Assembly (NCBI RefSeq): GCF_000381265.1
Contig: NZ_KB906283.1
Span: 1-63,039, forward strand
Length of the DNA: 63,039 nucleotides
Source of the DNA: Curvibacter lanceolatus ATCC 14669
GTDB taxonomy: Bacteria; Pseudomonadota; Gammaproteobacteria; Burkholderiales; Burkholderiaceae_C
Reading direction: 5' to 3'
The position numbers and the translations under genes were made by a program. Position 1 is the first letter of the stretch. Each line of letters begins with the position of its first letter. Under the pieces are notes generated by a model. It was given only the letters and a program-made list of their open reading frames with translations, was not told the origin of the DNA and did no database searches. This document shows positions 16,586 through 24,987 of this stretch, piece after piece.

Positions 16586-18040
16586 ATGTTCAATGTCAAT
16601 CTGCTGATAGCCGGAAACAGCGTTCCGGCCTCGAATGGCTCCACCTTCGAGCGTCGCAATCCGATGTCCCAGGAGGTGGTCTCGCGTGCCGCCGCCGCGA
16701 CACCGGCCGATGCCGTTGCAGCTGTTGAGGCCGCTTCGGCAGCCTTCAAGAATTGGTCCCAGCAAGGTCCCAGCGCACGCCGGGCGCTGCTGCTCAAGGC
16801 CGCACAGCTGCTCGAATCCAAGACGCCTCAATTCATCGAGGCGGTGTGTGCCGAAACCGGCGCGACCGGCATGTGGGCCGGCTTCAACGTCCACCTCGCT
16901 GCGGGTGTGCTGCTGGAAGCGGCTTCGCTGACCACCCAGATCACCGGAGAGGTGATCCCCTCCGATGTGCCGGGCAGCCTGGCCATGGCCGTACGCCAGC
17001 CCGCTGGCGTGGTGCTGGGAATGGCCCCGTGGAACGCACCGGTGATCCTGGCGGTTCGGGCCATTGCCACACCGCTGGCCTGTGGCAACACCGTGGTGCT
17101 CAAGGCATCGGAACTGTGCCCGCGCACGCACCAGCTGATCATTGAAACGCTGCAGGAAGCGGGCTTCCCACCGGGCGTGGTGAACTTCGTGACCAACGCG
17201 CCAGCCGATGCGGCGGCAGTGGTCGAAGCCATGATCGCGCACCCCTCCGTGCGTCGCGTCAACTTCACCGGGTCCACCCGGGTCGGTCGCATCATCGCCA
17301 CCACCTGCGCCAAGCACCTCAAGCCCTCCGTGCTGGAACTCGGCGGCAAGGCGCCCCTGGTGGTGCTGGACGACGCCGATCTGGACGCCGCCGTGAACGC
17401 TGCTGCTTTCGGTGCATTCATGAACTCGGGCCAGATCTGCATGTCGACCGAGCGCATCATCGTCGCCGAGACGATCGCCGATGAGTTCGTGGCGCGCCTG
17501 GTTGCCAAGGCCAGCCGCCTGCCCCTCGGTGACCCGCGCGGCAAGGATCCGGTGGTGCTGGGTTCCGTGGTGGACAGCAGCACCGTGCAGCGCTGCAACG
17601 CGCTGATCGACGATGCGGTGGCCAAGGGCGCGAAGCTGCTGTGCGGCGGTCAGGCCGACAGCACCCTGATGCCCGCCACGCTGCTGGACCACGTGACGGC
17701 CGACATGGCCATCTACAGAGACGAGTCGTTCGGACCGGTCAAGCCGATCATCCGTGTGAACGGCGTCGAAGAAGCCATCGCCTGCGCCAATGACACCGAG
17801 TACGGGCTGTCGGCCGCCGTTTTCGGGCGCGACGTAGCGCGCGCGCTGCAAGTGGCCGGCCGCATCGAATCGGGCATCTGCCATGTCAACGCATCGACCG
17901 TGCACGACGAAGCGCAGATGCCTTTCGGCGGTGTGAAGTCCAGCGGCTTCGGTCGCTTCGGCGGCCGTGCAGGTGTGAACGAGTTCACAGAACTGCGCTG
18001 GGTCACGGTGCAGACCACGCCACGTCACTACCCCTTCTGA
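16586..18040 (+). CDS. NAD(P)-dependent aldehyde dehydrogenase
   Basis: 484 residues, start ATG at 16586 with an AGGAA site; the upstream ATG at 16562 lacks one. Family marks: PWNAP with Asn150, the nucleotide-binding FTGSTRVGR (about 227-235), the general base Glu251 in LELGGKAP, and the nucleophile Cys285 in SGQICMSTER. A C-terminal GGVKSSGFGRFGG tract is also present. The length fits the ALDH superfamily, and the wording is nearest to salicylaldehyde/vanillin or 2-hydroxymuconic-semialdehyde dehydrogenases. In this operon it probably oxidises an aldehyde released from ring-fission chemistry or an aromatic aldehyde substrate. Confidence 0.95.
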   Translation: MFNVNLLIAGNSVPASNGSTFERRNPMSQEVVSRAAAATPADAVAAVEAASAAFKNWSQQGPSARRALLLKAAQLLESKTPQFIEAVCAETGATGMWAGFNVHLAAGVLLEAASLTTQITGEVIPSDVPGSLAMAVRQPAGVVLGMAPWNAPVILAVRAIATPLACGNTVVLKASELCPRTHQLIIETLQEAGFPPGVVNFVTNAPADAAAVVEAMIAHPSVRRVNFTGSTRVGRIIATTCAKHLKPSVLELGGKAPLVVLDDADLDAAVNAAAFGAFMNSGQICMSTERIIVAETIADEFVARLVAKASRLPLGDPRGKDPVVLGSVVDSSTVQRCNALIDDAVAKGAKLLCGGQADSTLMPATLLDHVTADMAIYRDESFGPVKPIIRVNGVEEAIACANDTEYGLSAAVFGRDVARALQVAGRIESGICHVNASTVHDEAQMPFGGVKSSGFGRFGGRAGVNEFTELRWVTVQTTPRHYPF

Positions 18041-18074
18041 ACATTCGCCTCTTCCCCACCCAAGGAGTTATTCC

Positions 18075-18968
18075 ATGAGTTTCATTTTCAAACCCAATGT
18101 GCGCTATCGGATGCCGGTGGTCTTCGGGCCCGCGCCGGGCCCCCGTCAGAAACACGATGGCACGCCCTGGCAGGCCGAAGAGTCCGGCACCGCCAACGTG
18201 CAGTGGGCGACCATCGCGTACCGCACCCACAAGGACAAGCTGGAGGCCTTGCTGCCACCGGGCTTTCGCCTCAACGGCGATCCCCTGGTGTATGTCACGC
18301 TGGGGTTTTTCCGCGACCTGTACTGGCTGGCCGGACGGGGCTACGGGCTGGTCAACGTGGAAGTGCCTGTGATCTACACCGGCAAGTCCGAGACCGTCGA
18401 GGGCGGCCTCTGCCTGTCGATCTGGGAGGGGCGACCGGATGCCATCATGACCGGTCGCGAAGAGCTGGGGTTTCCCAAACTGTTTGCCGACATCCCGGAT
18501 GTGCGCCTGGCCCCAGACAGCGGCACCTTGAGCGGCCAGGCCTCCTGGCTCGACTTCAAGTTCTTCGAGATGGAGATGCACGGCATTGAAGAGACCACCG
18601 TGGACAACATGAATCTGCTCGGGGCACCCGGCGGGCCCATCTTTTACAAGTACATGCCACGCACCGGCCCCTTTGGTTCTGGCGGGGCCGACGTCACGTA
18701 TGTCACCACTTCGCAACCGATGCAAGGCGCGTCCCGCGGAACTTCGCCCATCAAATTTGAAGATGCTGCCTTCAGGAAGTGGAAGGCCAAGGGCGGGTCG
18801 GTGAAGTGGCACCGCGCCACCTTCGAGCAGTTGCCCACGACGTGCCATGTCGTCAACGGCATTGCCGACCTGGAGATCCTGGAGTATGTGAGCGCCGAGA
18901 TGATCGAGTTCTCGGCTCCGGGCAATGCCGTGGCGACCAACAGCCACCGGGTGGTCGAGCCCGCATAA
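18075..18968 (+). CDS. Acetoacetate decarboxylase family protein
   Basis: 297 residues, ATG at 18075 after an AAGGAG site. The acetoacetate-decarboxylase-like fold is indicated by LLPPGFRLNGDPLVYVTLGFF (about 60-79) and the catalytic-region motif GREELGFPKLFADI. Lys135 there is in the place of the Schiff-base lysine of acetoacetate decarboxylase. Known family members decarboxylate beta-keto acids, or act as aldolase-dehydratases or tautomerase-like enzymes. Placed between an aldehyde dehydrogenase and a RutE-like reductase, it plausibly decarboxylates a keto acid from the cleavage pathway, but substrate is not readable. Confidence 0.85.
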   Translation: MSFIFKPNVRYRMPVVFGPAPGPRQKHDGTPWQAEESGTANVQWATIAYRTHKDKLEALLPPGFRLNGDPLVYVTLGFFRDLYWLAGRGYGLVNVEVPVIYTGKSETVEGGLCLSIWEGRPDAIMTGREELGFPKLFADIPDVRLAPDSGTLSGQASWLDFKFFEMEMHGIEETTVDNMNLLGAPGGPIFYKYMPRTGPFGSGGADVTYVTTSQPMQGASRGTSPIKFEDAAFRKWKAKGGSVKWHRATFEQLPTTCHVVNGIADLEILEYVSAEMIEFSAPGNAVATNSHRVVEPA

Positions 18969-19012
18969 GCCGCCCTCAAGCCCAAACGTCCATCACCGAA
19001 AGACATCACAAC

Positions 19013-19606
19013 ATGACCCAAGCCCTTGACTCAACCGCCCTGGACCAGCTTTTCCTGGCCGCGCGCACCTACAACAAGTTCACGACCGAGCCCGTCAGCG
19101 ACGACCTGCTCAAGCAGCTGTACGACCTGTACAAGTGGGGCCCGACTTCCATGAACACGCAGCCTGGCCGAGTGGTTTTCGTGCGCAGTGTCGAGGGCAA
19201 GGAAAGACTGAAACCCGCCCTGATGCCCAACAACGTGGAGAAGACCATGGCAGCCCCCGTGGTGGCCATCGTCGCCTTTGACTCCACCTTCTACGAGCAC
19301 ATGCCGACGCAGTTTCCCGCCAATCCCGGCGCACGCGACATGTTTGCCAACAACGCGGGACTGAGCGCGGAAACCGCCTCCCGCAACAGCGCCCTTCAAG
19401 GCGCCTATCTGATCATGGCGGCCCGTGCCCTGGGTCTGGCCGCCGGGCCCATGAGCGGCTTCAATCCCGCGGCAGTGAATGAGGCCTTTTTTCCCGATGG
19501 TCGCTTGAAGGTCAACTTCCTGATCAATCTCGGCTGGGGTGATCCATCGGGCAACCGTCCGCGCGGGCCCCGTCTGGCATTCGAGGACAGCGTCGTGATG
19601 GCCTGA
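19013..19606 (+). CDS. RutE-like nitroreductase-fold enzyme (malonic semialdehyde reductase type)
   Basis: 197 residues; the ATG at 19013 opens the family sequence. It follows E. coli RutE closely along its length as I recall it: AARTYNKFTTEPVSDDLLK, KWGPTSMNTQPGRVVFVR, EGKERLKPAL, APVVAIVAFDSTFYE, AYLIMAARALGLAAGPMSGF and the FLINLGWGD end. These are FMN-dependent NAD(P)H reductases of the nitroreductase superfamily; RutE reduces malonic semialdehyde to 3-hydroxypropionate. No other rut genes are nearby, so here it may reduce a C3 semialdehyde or an enone made from the aromatic ring. Forty-four bases separate it from the ADC-family gene. Confidence 0.85.
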   Translation: MTQALDSTALDQLFLAARTYNKFTTEPVSDDLLKQLYDLYKWGPTSMNTQPGRVVFVRSVEGKERLKPALMPNNVEKTMAAPVVAIVAFDSTFYEHMPTQFPANPGARDMFANNAGLSAETASRNSALQGAYLIMAARALGLAAGPMSGFNPAAVNEAFFPDGRLKVNFLINLGWGDPSGNRPRGPRLAFEDSVVMA

Positions 19607-19669
19607 TGAGGGCGCCAGCGCGTCGTGAGTGAAATTCAACGTGATCGTGGCCGACAAGGAGACATTGAA

Positions 19670-20671
19670 ATGAACATCAGCCCACAAATAGCCCGTCGCC
19701 GTCTGTTGCAGGCCATGGCCACACTGCCCTTGGCGGCCACCCTGCCGGTGCGAGCGCAGCAAAACTGGCCCACACGGATCGTCACGCTCGTCGTTCCCTG
19801 GCCAGCCGGGAACCCGACAGATGCCATTGCGCGCACGCTGCAGCCCCTGCTGACCAAGTCCCTTGGCCAGACCGTGGTGATCGAGAACATCGCCGGTGCC
19901 GGTGGCACCCTGGGCGCGGGGCGGGTGTTCTCGCAACCCGCTGACGGGCACACGATACTGATGGGAACCCCCACCGAGCTGATCCTCAGCCCGCTGACGA
20001 TTCCATCCGTGCGCTACGCGCCCTCCGACTTCCGCATGGTTGGCCTGTTCGGACGCGTGCCGTACATCCTGGTCGCGCGTGCGAACCTGCCCCAGGTCAG
20101 CCTCGCCGACGTGGTGGCGTTGAAAAACAAGCCCGGAGGCAATCCCCTGACCGTGGGCAACATCGGGCCAGGTTCGCTCATTCACCTGATCGGTGCGCAG
20201 TTCGAGAAGGTGAGCGGGGTCCCCGTGCTGCATGTGCCGTTCAAGGGCGTGCCGCCGATGGTGCAGGACTTGCTGGGCGGCCAGCTCGACGTGGCGTTCA
20301 TTCCGGTCAACGGTAGCACCATGGGGCTCATCGAGCAGGGCAAGCTGCGCTCGCTGGGCATCACGGCCGCCGCACCGTACCCGCTGTATCCCTCGCTGAA
20401 GCCGATGGCGGCCGCCAGTCAGGTGTTTGCGGGGTTCAACTACGACGTGTGGGGCGGCATGCATGTGCCACGCGCCACCCCCGAGGCCGTGCAGCTGCGT
20501 CTGAACCAGGTGTTCTATGAAGCGTGCCGAGACCCTCAGGTCCGGGAGTGGGCGCGTTCGACAGGCACCGACCTGATGGGGCCCATGAGCCTGGCTGAGC
20601 TGGACACCCTGTACCAACATGACATCGCCCGCTATCAGGCGATCGCCAAGGCCACTCCGACGGGCTCTTGA
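19670..20671 (+). CDS. Bug/TTT-family periplasmic solute-binding protein
   Basis: 333 residues from the ATG at 19670 (AAGGAGA site). It begins with an Arg-rich signal peptide (ARRRLLQAMATLPLAATLPVRAQ), possibly Tat. The mature protein shows the Bug pattern: WPTRIVTLVVPWPAGNPTDAIART, then GQTVVIENIAGAGGTLGAGR, ADGHTILMGT, GGNPLTVGNIGPGSLIHL, and VPVLHVPFKGVPPMVQDLLGG. Such receptors bind carboxylates, including aromatic acids, in Burkholderiales, often without a linked TctAB permease, as here. It is the last gene of the ring-cleavage operon and probably captures the pathway substrate. Confidence 0.93.
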   Translation: MNISPQIARRRLLQAMATLPLAATLPVRAQQNWPTRIVTLVVPWPAGNPTDAIARTLQPLLTKSLGQTVVIENIAGAGGTLGAGRVFSQPADGHTILMGTPTELILSPLTIPSVRYAPSDFRMVGLFGRVPYILVARANLPQVSLADVVALKNKPGGNPLTVGNIGPGSLIHLIGAQFEKVSGVPVLHVPFKGVPPMVQDLLGGQLDVAFIPVNGSTMGLIEQGKLRSLGITAAAPYPLYPSLKPMAAASQVFAGFNYDVWGGMHVPRATPEAVQLRLNQVFYEACRDPQVREWARSTGTDLMGPMSLAELDTLYQHDIARYQAIAKATPTGS

Positions 20672-20851
20672 CGCCGCGAATCCAGCGAGTGGGCGCTCGA
20701 CGCTACCGGCTCCATGAGCGCGGCAACCGCGCTGCAAAGCTGGCTGGGCAAAGACAACGACGATTGTCGGCCCTCCTCCCTGGTCGCTCACGATCACATC
20801 GGTGTGTCGAGCTGCGCTTCGTGGGCATGCCTTCGGCCATGAGATCCACTT

Positions 20852-21691
20852 TCAGCCGGTCAGGCGGCCCCTTCGCAGGTCGGCATAGGCGTCTTCTATT
20901 TCAGCTCGGGTGTTCATGACAAAGGGGCCGTGTGCGACCACCGGCTCATCGATCACCGGGCTGGCATAGACCAGCAGCCGCGACGCCTGGATCGCATGCA
21001 GGGTGAACGACGGGTTGGCTGACGGGTGTTGGCCTGGCGAAGGGGCCGATCCGATGTCCATCCATGCTACCTTCGGTGCCTGTATCTCCGTGCCCGCCAA
21101 GGTGACGGCACCAGACAGCAGCACGGCAAAGGCGCGCTCGCCTGCAGGCACGGGCACCTCCGCGTGGGTACCGGCTGTGATTTCGATGTCAAACAAGCTC
21201 AGGGGCCAGGTGCTGCCATGCGCCTGCACGGCACCGCCCCACCGCCCCGCATAGACACGCGCCTGCAAGCCCGGCGCTGTATGCACCGGCACGTTATTGA
21301 CCCGCAGGTCCGTGTAGCGCGCGCTGACGTGTTTGAGGCGAGCGGGGAGGTTCAACCACAGCTGAAGCAGGTGAACCCCGCCGGGTCCAGGCATCTCGCT
21401 GTGCATCACGCCGTGGCCTGCGGTCATGAACTGAGCGTCCCCCGCCTTCAACGTGCCGTTCGCGCCCGTGTGATCGGTGTGTTGCACCTCGCCTTCCAGC
21501 ACCAGGGTCACGGTTTCCATGCCGCGGTGCGGATGTGTGGGGAACCCCGCTGGGGGCGCGAACCAATCCTCGGCCATCAGCAAGAAGGGCGAATGCGCTT
21601 CGAACTGCTCGGGCGCAATGAGCAAGCGTGCGCTCTGCGTGGGCGCGCGCTGCATGACGGGTGTGGGGGCGTGTACGTGGAGGACTTGCAT
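20852..21691 (-). CDS. Pirin-family bicupin protein
   Basis: 279 residues with the ATG at 21691; an upstream ATG at 21754 is in frame but adds a His/Pro-rich stretch without family character, so the start is uncertain. The N-terminal cupin contains the pirin metal set in FPTHPHRGMETVTLVLEGE and AGHGVMHSEMPG (three His and one Glu expected to bind iron). The C-terminal cupin follows with WPLSLFDIEI and ERAFAVLLSGAVTLAG. Bacterial pirins are Fe proteins; some have quercetinase-type dioxygenase activity and others act as protein-binding regulators. It is convergent with the ring-cleavage operon and has no obvious operon partner. Confidence 0.9.
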   Translation of the reverse strand: MQVLHVHAPTPVMQRAPTQSARLLIAPEQFEAHSPFLLMAEDWFAPPAGFPTHPHRGMETVTLVLEGEVQHTDHTGANGTLKAGDAQFMTAGHGVMHSEMPGPGGVHLLQLWLNLPARLKHVSARYTDLRVNNVPVHTAPGLQARVYAGRWGGAVQAHGSTWPLSLFDIEITAGTHAEVPVPAGERAFAVLLSGAVTLAGTEIQAPKVAWMDIGSAPSPGQHPSANPSFTLHAIQASRLLVYASPVIDEPVVAHGPFVMNTRAEIEDAYADLRRGRLTG

Positions 21692-21915
21692 GGGGACCGA
21701 CAAATGCGGCGGTGGATGTACGTGCAAGCGATGGTAGCGAGATCGTGCGACCATCGCCTTGGTCAGAAGGTCACATCCGAACCTGAGGCCTCTTGTGACT
21801 ACCGGGATTCACGGAGTGCGCCTTCCAGACTCGACTTTGCGCCTGTTCGGGCGAAGCTCGAATGGGTCGACCTTCCCCTCGGCCTGCAATGGGAGAGTGG
21901 ACGGCCCCACGGCCG

Positions 21916-21951
21916 CTCAGGTCGTTCAGGTCGTTCAGGTCGTTCAGGTCG
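21916..21951. repeat. Tandem 9-base repeat, four units
   Basis: Four consecutive copies of a 9-mer (first CTCAGGTCG, then three exact TTCAGGTCG). The last copy covers the stop codon of the linalool-dehydratase-like gene on the minus strand (21944-21946). Nine bases keep the frame, so copy changes upstream of the stop could alter the C-terminus by triplets. No function is evident. Confidence 0.85.
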
Positions 21952-23494
21952 CACGGAAGGCAAGCACGAACCGAGCAGAATCCGAAAAGTCGCGGCAATC
22001 CAGCCTCAGGCCATGCTCCCCCAGCTGCAACGACGGCAGTGACGTGTGGGCGATCGTGGCAGAGAAACCTTCCGCCACCTTCTGCCCCTCCAGCGAAAGC
22101 GACCACTGTCCGCGCTCTGCAAGGCGCCCAATCTGGACTTCGAAGCCGTTGCGGCTGCTCGCGCAGCGGCGCAGCGTGAAATGGAGTCGCTGCGTCGGCG
22201 CATCAAAACGGGCTCGAAGTACATCGACCCCATCGCCGACCTGCACAAGCGCTGGCTGGCAGCGCTCATCTGCGCCGATGGGCTCGTTATAGAGCTTCCA
22301 AAGCCCGTTCGGCACATTCAGGCTGGCATAGCCCAGAAGGGCATTGCCACACATCGGCTCCACCAGCGTGAGGTTGCCCTCCGCGTCGTACTGAGAGTCG
22401 TTGCGCGGGAAGTAGAAGCCACCGTCACGCCAGGCAGGCCCCATGTAGCGCTCGGCATGCCGCAGCAGGCCTGTCAGCGTCTCCTGGTCCCCCATTTCCG
22501 AGGCCCAGGTCGCAGCCCAACCAAAGTCGGAATCGTCGTTGACCACCTTCTGACCCATGATGAGCGGGCGCTCGACGGAGCGAACCGACAGGGCGCCGTC
22601 TTGGCCTTCGACCAACCAGTCACGCATCTGCGTTGGATAGTGAGCATGCACAAAATCACGGTTCCACATGTTCATGAGCGTGCCGCACCAAGCGTCAACC
22701 CATGGCGAAGGGCCCGCATTCGCGCGAACCGCACGCGTGTCCTGCGCCATCATCATGTTGTAGTGCCCGTTGGCATCCAACTGGCCGAACTGTGCCCAGG
22801 CCTTCTGGTAGCCATCGGTCACCTCGGCAGCAACCGATGTCCCATTGACCAGGTCGTACATGCGAAAGCCGAGGATGGCCGGCTGATTGCAGATCTGGAA
22901 AACGCAGTTGGGCTCGCAGGCAACGCCGAGGTAGCCACTCTCGACCATCTGCCAGTAAACGGTCTCGTGGAGGCTGTTCTGGTCGTACTCAAAGCGTCGC
23001 TCCTTTCCGCCCCAGAAGAAAGACCAGTACTTGAAGGTCAACGCACCAGGCGCGGCGTAGCGATCGTCGTCGAAAAGGTAGTTATAGAGCAGCGCCACGG
23101 ATTGGACGTAGGCGCTGTACATGATGTTGTCGCGCCCAACCGGGTTCCACTCTTCCTTCAGCGTCTCGGAAAGGTGCATATTGAAGACGCTGCCGCCCTG
23201 ACTGACGCGGGCCCAGTACATCCACACTTCAGGCAACAGGATTTTCTCCATGAAGCGTTCAAACACAGGTTTGAAAAGCCCAGGTGCCGCCGGCAGCCTG
23301 TGCCGATGCGCCAGCGCCATCGCATAGGCCATGTATGACAACTGAAAACGGTAGCCACCAAAGTCATCCTGCCCCGTTCCGCGGCCTTGCATCATGGACC
23401 AATCGTTCTGAGGTTGCCGCGAGAGGTTGGCGAAATGACGCAGGTGCCCAGCCTGGCGGTCAGTGAGGGTATCGAGAGCTTCTGGCGAGTTCAT
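21944..23494 (-). CDS. Linalool dehydratase/isomerase (LDI)-like protein
   Basis: 516 residues from the ATG at 23494 (GGAAG site); a TTG at 23506 is also in frame. The central part matches the Castellaniella LDI as I recall it: NPVGRDNIMYSAYVQSVALLYNYL for the [21 protein letters not shown] helix, and GVACEPNCVFQICNQPAILGFRMYDLV for the CEPD..QCN block. Cys193 and Cys202 thus stand at the two LDI active-site cysteines. The LDI His of the MYKGH motif is Tyr129 here. There is no signal peptide, unlike periplasmic LDI. LDI converts linalool to geraniol or myrcene; related proteins may act on other tertiary allylic alcohols. It is downstream of, and probably co-transcribed with, the SCO-like gene. 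Confidence 0.82.
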   Translation of the reverse strand: MNSPEALDTLTDRQAGHLRHFANLSRQPQNDWSMMQGRGTGQDDFGGYRFQLSYMAYAMALAHRHRLPAAPGLFKPVFERFMEKILLPEVWMYWARVSQGGSVFNMHLSETLKEEWNPVGRDNIMYSAYVQSVALLYNYLFDDDRYAAPGALTFKYWSFFWGGKERRFEYDQNSLHETVYWQMVESGYLGVACEPNCVFQICNQPAILGFRMYDLVNGTSVAAEVTDGYQKAWAQFGQLDANGHYNMMMAQDTRAVRANAGPSPWVDAWCGTLMNMWNRDFVHAHYPTQMRDWLVEGQDGALSVRSVERPLIMGQKVVNDDSDFGWAATWASEMGDQETLTGLLRHAERYMGPAWRDGGFYFPRNDSQYDAEGNLTLVEPMCGNALLGYASLNVPNGLWKLYNEPIGADERCQPALVQVGDGVDVLRARFDAPTQRLHFTLRRCASSRNGFEVQIGRLAERGQWSLSLEGQKVAEGFSATIAHTSLPSLQLGEHGLRLDCRDFSDSARFVLAFRAT

Positions 23495-23584
23495 GATGTC
23501 TTCCAATTGGATCGTTCTGGCGGCCGTGCCTGGCCGTCATTCCGGCGTCAACAAGTCCGCTGGTTTCCTGCGATGCAAAGCCAC

Positions 23585-24157
23585 TCACACCAGGTGCTCA
23601 CGCAATCGATCAGCCACGGAATCGACGGTGAGCGCATCAGGAAAGTGAGTTTTGTACCGGCCGCCCGGGGCCATCAGATACGCGAATGCCGTATGCGGTA
23701 CGACGTAACCATCCGGGGCGCTGGGGTCAGGCACAGGCTCTGCAAACACCCGGAAGGCTTTTTTGGCCCTTTCGACTTGCACAGGCGTTCCGGTGAGTCC
23801 CATGAAATTGCCTGGGTAGCGCGCCACGTAAGCGCGCATCGTGTTGGGATCATCACGCTGAGGATCGACAGTGATGTAGAGGGGCTGAACGCGCTGCGCC
23901 AAGGGCCCCAGGCGTTCAATGGCCGTGCCCAACTTCTCCAGCTCCCGAGGGCACACCACCTGGCAGTGGGAAAAGCCGAAAAAGATCAACATGTATCGGT
24001 CGCCAAAGCTCAGTTCGGTCACCGGCCGGCCGAAGTGGTCTGTCAATTCGAAGCGACCGTCGACCGGTGAAGGTAGGTTCGCCAAGACCGTCGCGCCAGC
24101 TTTGGCGCAGCAGCAAGAACTGACGCCTGTCATGGGTGTTTGAGTCATGACAGCCAT
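23585..24157 (-). CDS. SCO1/SenC-family thioredoxin-fold protein, no signal peptide
   Basis: 190 residues, ATG at 24157 (another ATG at 24148). SCO family marks: FGDRYMLIFFGFSHCQVVCP with the Cys65-x3-Cys69 pair, YITVDPQRDD, FMGLTGTP, and His155 in VVPHTAFAYLM. SCO proteins bind Cu through the two Cys and the His, or act as thiol-disulfide reductases, and are usually membrane-anchored in the periplasm. This one has no leader or anchor, and instead an N-terminal Cys15-Cys16-Cys17 triplet. It is 90 bases upstream of the LDI-like gene on the same strand. LDI is a cysteine enzyme sensitive to oxidation, so a maturation or thiol-repair role for this neighbour is a reasonable inference. Confidence 0.85.
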   Translation of the reverse strand: MAVMTQTPMTGVSSCCCAKAGATVLANLPSPVDGRFELTDHFGRPVTELSFGDRYMLIFFGFSHCQVVCPRELEKLGTAIERLGPLAQRVQPLYITVDPQRDDPNTMRAYVARYPGNFMGLTGTPVQVERAKKAFRVFAEPVPDPSAPDGYVVPHTAFAYLMAPGGRYKTHFPDALTVDSVADRLREHLV

Positions 24158-24163
24158 CTTAAT

Positions 24164-24175
24164 TGAACACGTTCA
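24164..24175. promoter_or_regulatory. Inverted repeat TGAAC-AC-GTTCA, likely TetR operator
   Basis: A perfect 5-base inverted repeat with a 2-base spacer at the start of the 102-base region between the divergent SCO-like and TetR genes. This is the usual form and position for autoregulation by a TetR-family repressor and control of the divergent operon. Confidence 0.55.
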
Positions 24176-24259
24176 TTTAGTGAAAGGGTATTCCCGCACC
24201 ATCGCCTATACTTTCCCACGCGTACCCCACCAGAGCCTCCGTTCAGTGCGCCTTGATCC

Positions 24260-24925
24260 ATGTCTTTTCGCCAATCCAAAGCCGAAGCCCTGAGCCGCGC
24301 ACGCACCCCCGCGGACAAGGCCAAGGTACGCGAGGCATTTATTGCGGCGGGGCGAAAGCTCTTCGCGGATGAAGATCCGGCCACCGTCTCCTTGCGCCGC
24401 ATTGCCGCGGCAGCGGGGTATGCGCCTAGCGCGATCTATCAGTATTTCGAGCACCAGCAAGACCTTTTCTTTCAGATCCGCGCGCACGACATGCAGGCAT
24501 GCACCGAGCAGTTGCGCCAGCTGATTTCACGAGAGAAAAGTCCGGCGCAGCGTGTCCTCAAACTCTTCGTCGGCACTGCCGACTATTGGCTCAAGCACAT
24601 GGAGGCGTTCCTGGTGCTCTTCCCCGCGCCCACCATGCGCCCGTCACCTGGAGTCCTCGGCGGCGAGCTGCCCTTCGGGCAGTCGGTTGCCGCGCAGGAA
24701 GGTCTCAACCTCTATTACGAGACGGTCGAACAGTATTTTCAGACGCTCGCACGGCCCCCGATGAATGTGCGATTGGCGAGCGACATACTCATAGCCGCGG
24801 TGCATGGAATGATCGTCTTTCCTTGCATGACACGAACCATGGACTGGTCTGACACCCGCACGATGGTGAAGCGACTGGTCACAAGCGTGGTGGCAGACTG
24901 GGGCCAGGGCGCCGCCTTGTCTTGA
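24260..24925 (+). CDS. TetR-family transcriptional regulator
   Basis: 221 residues, ATG at 24260. The N-terminal helix-turn-helix (about residues 22-70) reads REAFIAAGRKLFADEDPATV, then LRRIAAAAGYAPSAIYQYF, the standard TetR DNA-binding block. The C-terminal domain (about 90-215) is helical and ligand-binding, with DYWLKHMEAFLVLFPAPTM. It is divergent from the SCO/LDI-like operon, with an inverted repeat between them, so it likely represses that operon in response to a hydrophobic ligand such as a terpenoid. Confidence 0.9.
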   Translation: MSFRQSKAEALSRARTPADKAKVREAFIAAGRKLFADEDPATVSLRRIAAAAGYAPSAIYQYFEHQQDLFFQIRAHDMQACTEQLRQLISREKSPAQRVLKLFVGTADYWLKHMEAFLVLFPAPTMRPSPGVLGGELPFGQSVAAQEGLNLYYETVEQYFQTLARPPMNVRLASDILIAAVHGMIVFPCMTRTMDWSDTRTMVKRLVTSVVADWGQGAALS

Positions 24926-24987
24926 CTCGCCGTGCGGGCACTGTGGATGCGCGCCGCGACGTGTGGACCCAGAGGTTTCTGCGCAGG

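Noticed and set aside
16541-18028. Long antisense frame (495 residues) opposite the aldehyde dehydrogenase
   Set aside because: It is a shadow caused by high GC; the translation is His/Gly/Arg-rich without any motif, while the plus-strand gene has all ALDH residues.
21925-21951. CRISPR-like repeat
   Set aside because: The units are 9 bases, directly adjacent without spacers, and no cas genes are present; no CRISPR array was seen anywhere in the window.
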